A stretch of 64,000 nucleotides of DNA from NCBI RefSeq assembly GCF_044793635.1, contig NZ_CP084992.1:3844001-3908000 (forward strand). Direction: 5' to 3'. This DNA comes from Virgibacillus_F necropolis_A. Its GTDB lineage: Bacteria > Bacillota > Bacilli > Bacillales > Amphibacillaceae. Every line of letters begins with the position of its first letter. The stretch's first letter is position 1. The position numbers and the translations under genes are program-made. The notes beneath the pieces were generated by a model. That model was not told the origin of the DNA, made no database searches, and worked only from the letters and a program-made list of their open reading frames with translations. Shown here piece after piece: positions 60,533 through 64,000 of the stretch.

Positions 60533-62002
60533 ATGAATTTGAATGAAATCATTTCCATCTTGCCATTCTATGAAGCTATGTATCTAGTCAAAGATGTATC
60601 TATAAATGAAATAAAAATGGACTCACGTGAGGTTAATCAAGGAGATCTTTTTATATGCATCAATGGTTATACTGTTGATGGGCACGATTATATCGATCAG
60701 GCAGTTGCGAATGGTGCAGTTGCTATTATAGCAGAAAAAGTTATTCATACGAACGTGTCAACTATAATTGTACCAGACACCTTACGGGCACTTGCGATGA
60801 TTGCTACACACTTTTATAATTATCCAACTGCAAAAATACCACTCATTGGGATAACGGGCACCAATGGCAAAACTACGATAACTTATTTAATTGAATCTAT
60901 ATTGAATGAATTTAACAGGAAGACAGGGGTTATAGGAACAATACAAATGAAGATTGGAGATCATTTGTTTCCGGTTCAAAATACAACGCCAGATTCATTA
61001 TTTCTACAAAAAAGCTTTCATGAAATGGTAGAATGTAATGTGGATACTGCAATTATGGAAGTATCATCACATGCATTAGATATGGGAAGAGTTTATGGTT
61101 GTGATTTTGATATAGCCGTTTTCAGTAATTTGTCTCAAGATCATTTGGATTATCATCATGATATGGATGATTATTTACGCGCAAAAAGCCTTTTGTTTGC
61201 ACAGTTAGGTAATACTTTTAAGAAAACACATCAAAAGTTTGCTGTAATAAATGTAGATGATCCTAGACATGACATTATTGAGAGAAGTACTGCGCAACAC
61301 ATCATTACATATAGTTGTAAAACAAATGCAGCAGTAACAGCAACGAACATTCAACTTGCAGCCAATAAGACCAAATTCAAATTGAATACTCCTCTTGGTG
61401 AGATTATGATTAACAGTAAGTTGATAGGAATGTTTAACGTCTACAATATGTTAGCAGCAGTTGGAGCAGCCTTGGCTTTACGTATCCCACTTCTAACAAT
61501 AAAAGCTGCACTGGAGAAAATCACAGGTATAAGTGGTAGATTTGAGCCGATAGATGGTAATCAGTCCTTTACTACCATTGTCGATTATGCGCATACTCCT
61601 GATTCATTGGAGAATGTATTACAAGTCATTAAAGATTTTGCCAAAAAAAATATCTTTGTTGTAGTTGGTTGCGGTGGGGATCGTGATAAAACGAAACGTC
61701 CTCAGATGGGGGCTATTGCATTAAAATATGCAGATAAAGTTATTTTTACATCAGATAATCCAAGAACAGAGGATCCACAAGCAATATTAGAGGATATGGT
61801 TCATGGACAAATAGAAAGCCATTATGAAATAATCGAGGATCGAAAACAGGCTATATACCATGCGATTAATCTTGCGAGCGATCATGATATCGTCTTAATT
61901 GCAGGAAAAGGACATGAAACATATCAATTAATCGGCCATACGAAATATAATTTTGATGATAGAGAAATAGCTAAAAACGCAATCTTATCAAAGGAGAAAT
62001 AA
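60533..62002 (+). CDS. murE: UDP-MurNAc-tripeptide synthetase MurE
   Basis: Adds the third amino acid to the wall precursor. 489 residues: N-terminal domain (MDSREVNQGDLFICI), ATP loop GTNGKTT (near residue 109) and the C-terminal motif DNPRTEDP (near 409). DNPR is the meso-diaminopimelate type, so the wall has mDAP rather than Lys. I start at the ATG at 60533 (MNLNEIISILP, the family N-terminus; AGGATG upstream); the frame is open 12 codons further. Confidence 0.94.
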   Translation: MNLNEIISILPFYEAMYLVKDVSINEIKMDSREVNQGDLFICINGYTVDGHDYIDQAVANGAVAIIAEKVIHTNVSTIIVPDTLRALAMIATHFYNYPTAKIPLIGITGTNGKTTITYLIESILNEFNRKTGVIGTIQMKIGDHLFPVQNTTPDSLFLQKSFHEMVECNVDTAIMEVSSHALDMGRVYGCDFDIAVFSNLSQDHLDYHHDMDDYLRAKSLLFAQLGNTFKKTHQKFAVINVDDPRHDIIERSTAQHIITYSCKTNAAVTATNIQLAANKTKFKLNTPLGEIMINSKLIGMFNVYNMLAAVGAALALRIPLLTIKAALEKITGISGRFEPIDGNQSFTTIVDYAHTPDSLENVLQVIKDFAKKNIFVVVGCGGDRDKTKRPQMGAIALKYADKVIFTSDNPRTEDPQAILEDMVHGQIESHYEIIEDRKQAIYHAINLASDHDIVLIAGKGHETYQLIGHTKYNFDDREIAKNAILSKEK

Positions 62003-62004
62003 TT

Positions 62005-63363
62005 ATGTTATTCACGACCAATTGGATTTCTACCATTTTTAATAACTATCAAGGTTCAGCAAAAGATAAAATAAAAATCAATGAAGTTGTTACAGACAGT
62101 CGGGTTCGCTCGACTAAATCTTTGTTTATCCCCATCGAGGGAGAAAATTTTGATGGTCATGATTACATTAAACAAGCTTTTAATTACGGAGCGATTGCAA
62201 CATTATGGAATAAAAATAAGGAGCTACCTTCATTTCTACCTACCGATTTTCCGGTTTTCCTAGTAGACGATACACTTGGAGCTTTACAATCGTTAGCTGC
62301 TTCTTATCGAAATGAAATAAACCCTATTGTTATTGGAATTACAGGATCCAATGGAAAAACAACAACAAAGGATCTTGTAGCCTCGGTGATGAAGTCTTCT
62401 TATAGAACACACGCAACCGTGGGAAACTTTAATAATGAAATTGGTCTCCCTTTAACTATTTTGGCTATGCCCAGGGACTCAGAAATGCTAGTACTTGAAA
62501 TGGGTATGAGTAATTTTGGTGAAATTGAACGTTTATCAAAAATTGCATTACCAGATTATGCAATCATTACGAATATTGGTGAATCGCATATTGAATACCT
62601 TGGTACGAGAGAAGGAATAGCGAAAGCCAAAACGGAGATAGTGAAAGGTATGACGGACAAAGGATGTCTACTCATTGATGGTGATGAAGCGTTGTTAGAA
62701 TCTTTCCATACTAGAGATAATGTTATTACATGTGGGTTTAAAGCAGAAAATGATGTAAAAATAGAAAAAACGACAATTTCACATGATCACACAGAATTTA
62801 CATTTTCAGATGGTGGTACTTTTACAATACCATTACTTGGAAAACATCATGCATTGAATGCTGCTTTTGCCATTACGCTTGCTAATAAAATGAAGATTGA
62901 TTCCACTACAATACAACATGCATTATCATCGTTACAATTAACATCCATGAGATTTGAAATGGTAGCTGGGAAAAATGGTGTATCGATTATAAATGACGCA
63001 TATAATGCATCGCCTACATCGATGAAAGCAGCAATCAATGTAGTAAAACAAATGGATGGATTTGCAAATAAGATTCTGGTATTAGGTGACATACTGGAAT
63101 TAGGGGAATACGCACAAAGTCTTCATGAATCGGTTAGCGAAGTAATTGATGCGCCAATCTCTGTTTTATATACATTAGGAGACCATGCTAAAACAATCAG
63201 TGAAAAAGTAAATACCCAGTCAAATGATATAAAGTGTAAACATTTTAATACAAGAGATGATCTTATCCAAGACTTGGCGTTTTACCTAAATAAAGATACA
63301 CTAGTATTATTTAAAGCATCTCGCGGAATGCAATTTGAAAAAATGATTGAAAAAATCAAGTGA
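62005..63363 (+). CDS. murF: UDP-MurNAc-pentapeptide synthetase MurF
   Basis: Adds D-Ala-D-Ala to UDP-MurNAc-tripeptide. 452 residues with N-terminal SRVRSTKSLFIPIEGENFDGHD, ATP loop GSNGKTTTK (near residue 114), LEMGMSNFGEIERLS and NDAYNASPTSM. AAGGAG precedes the ATG, 2 nt after murE. Confidence 0.96.
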   Translation: MLFTTNWISTIFNNYQGSAKDKIKINEVVTDSRVRSTKSLFIPIEGENFDGHDYIKQAFNYGAIATLWNKNKELPSFLPTDFPVFLVDDTLGALQSLAASYRNEINPIVIGITGSNGKTTTKDLVASVMKSSYRTHATVGNFNNEIGLPLTILAMPRDSEMLVLEMGMSNFGEIERLSKIALPDYAIITNIGESHIEYLGTREGIAKAKTEIVKGMTDKGCLLIDGDEALLESFHTRDNVITCGFKAENDVKIEKTTISHDHTEFTFSDGGTFTIPLLGKHHALNAAFAITLANKMKIDSTTIQHALSSLQLTSMRFEMVAGKNGVSIINDAYNASPTSMKAAINVVKQMDGFANKILVLGDILELGEYAQSLHESVSEVIDAPISVLYTLGDHAKTISEKVNTQSNDIKCKHFNTRDDLIQDLAFYLNKDTLVLFKASRGMQFEKMIEKIK

Positions 63364-63405
63364 AAGAAATAATCCTGGACGGTACTGGTATAAGGAGGAA
63401 ATACA

Positions 63406-64000
63406 ATGAATTTATCTGCATTATTAATAACAATCGCAATAGCATTTTTAATCACCGTCCTTTTATCCCCGATATTTATTCCTTTTTTAAGAAGATTGAA
63501 ATTCGGACAAAGTATACGAGAAGAAGGACCTAAATCACATGTGAAGAAAACAGGAACACCTACAATGGGTGGATTAATGATCGTATTTAGTATTGTTATT
63601 ACATCCATTATTATGGCATCCAAATATTCGTTTGAATCTATCAGCTATGAACTTTGGCTTTTGATATTTGTTTTAGTCGGTTATGGTTTCTTAGGCTTTT
63701 TAGATGATTTCATAAAAGTTGCCCTTAAGCGAAATTTAGGATTAACATCCAAACAAAAAATGCTTGGACAAGTAGTAATTGCACTTGTATTTTATGTTAT
63801 TTTACGAATGAATAATTTTGATACCTACATTCAAGTTCCAGGTACAAATATAGAATGGGATCTTGGCTTTGGCTATGCAATATTAATTATTTTTATGCTA
63901 GTTGGGACATCTAATGCTGTGAATTTAACAGATGGCTTAGACGGACTTTTAGCAGGGACAGCAGCAATTGCTTTTGGTGCCTTTGGAATTTTGGCATGGT
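63406..64000 (+). CDS. mraY: Phospho-MurNAc-pentapeptide translocase MraY, 5' part
   Basis: The first 198 residues of the membrane enzyme that makes lipid I. The N-terminal cytoplasmic signature REEGPKSHVKKTGTPTMGGL, the Asp pair in LGFLDDFIKV and the active-site NLTDGLDGL are present. TAAGGAGG lies 8 nt before the ATG. The gene runs off the window end. Confidence 0.96.
   Translation, partial: MNLSALLITIAIAFLITVLLSPIFIPFLRRLKFGQSIREEGPKSHVKKTGTPTMGGLMIVFSIVITSIIMASKYSFESISYELWLLIFVLVGYGFLGFLDDFIKVALKRNLGLTSKQKMLGQVVIALVFYVILRMNNFDTYIQVPGTNIEWDLGFGYAILIIFMLVGTSNAVNLTDGLDGLLAGTAAIAFGAFGILAW

Overview
This AT-rich window carries a backbone typical of a spore-forming Bacillaceae chromosome. Gene content and order follow the Bacillus subtilis ktrC-rnjA-rpoY-def-ykyA-pdh ... 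ylaN-ftsW-pycA-cta-ylb ... dcw region closely. Many small families are specific to this group: RpoY, YktA, YktB, YkzI, YlaF, YlaN, YlbD to YlbG, RicF and SR1P. Sporulation genes (spoVD, ylbJ, gerR, ylaJ) and bshC point to a spore former that makes bacillithiol. The OpuD-type betaine carrier and the repeat families suggest an Oceanobacillus/Virgibacillus-like halotolerant genus, but the sequence alone does not fix the genus. No rRNA, tRNA, CRISPR array, prophage or transposase gene is visible.

Layout. 1-7 kb: 3' end of ktrC, a pyruvate oxidase, then on the minus strand rnjA-rpoY, a tiny ORF and def, followed by the lipoprotein gene ykyA. 7-12 kb: the pyruvate dehydrogenase operon pdhABCD. 12-24 kb: a betaine transporter, a lipoprotein deacetylase, the dual-function RNA SR1 with its peptide SR1P, arginine decarboxylase, a nitronate monooxygenase-like enzyme and the ykt/yla small-gene stretch ending in ylaN. 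24-37 kb: ftsW overlapping pycA, then heme A synthesis (ctaA, ctaB) and the caa3 oxidase operon ctaCDEFG with a CtaM-like gene. 37-54 kb: the ylb region, including ricF, rsmD, coaD, ylbJ, ylbL, tmcAL, rpmF, gerR, panE and bshC. 54-64 kb: the dcw cluster mraZ-rsmH-ftsL-pbpB-spoVD-murE-murF-mraY, which runs off the window.

The genes form a coherent core. Pyruvate is used by pyruvate oxidase, PDH and pyruvate carboxylase; electrons go to the caa3 oxidase whose heme A is made by CtaA and CtaB; RNase J1, RpoY and the Ric protein RicF handle RNA; and the dcw genes build and divide the wall.

The least expected content is between genes. Four copies of a GC-rich palindromic element of about 430 bp (family A) lack coding capacity. 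They have terminal inverted repeats beginning GGCT. In two copies an exact 8-bp direct duplication flanks the element, and the duplicated bases are the T-tract of a Rho-independent terminator. In a third copy the duplication is degenerate but again next to a terminator. This looks like a non-autonomous transposable element (MITE-like) that targets terminators. Two other intergenic repeat families (B and C) are also present; family C has conserved base segments around a variable apical hairpin. Other points of interest are a 10-bp-periodic MraZ operator, candidate sigma-E promoters for spoVD and gerR, a possible small structured RNA before rsmD, and several genes missing relative to B. subtilis (for example bipA).
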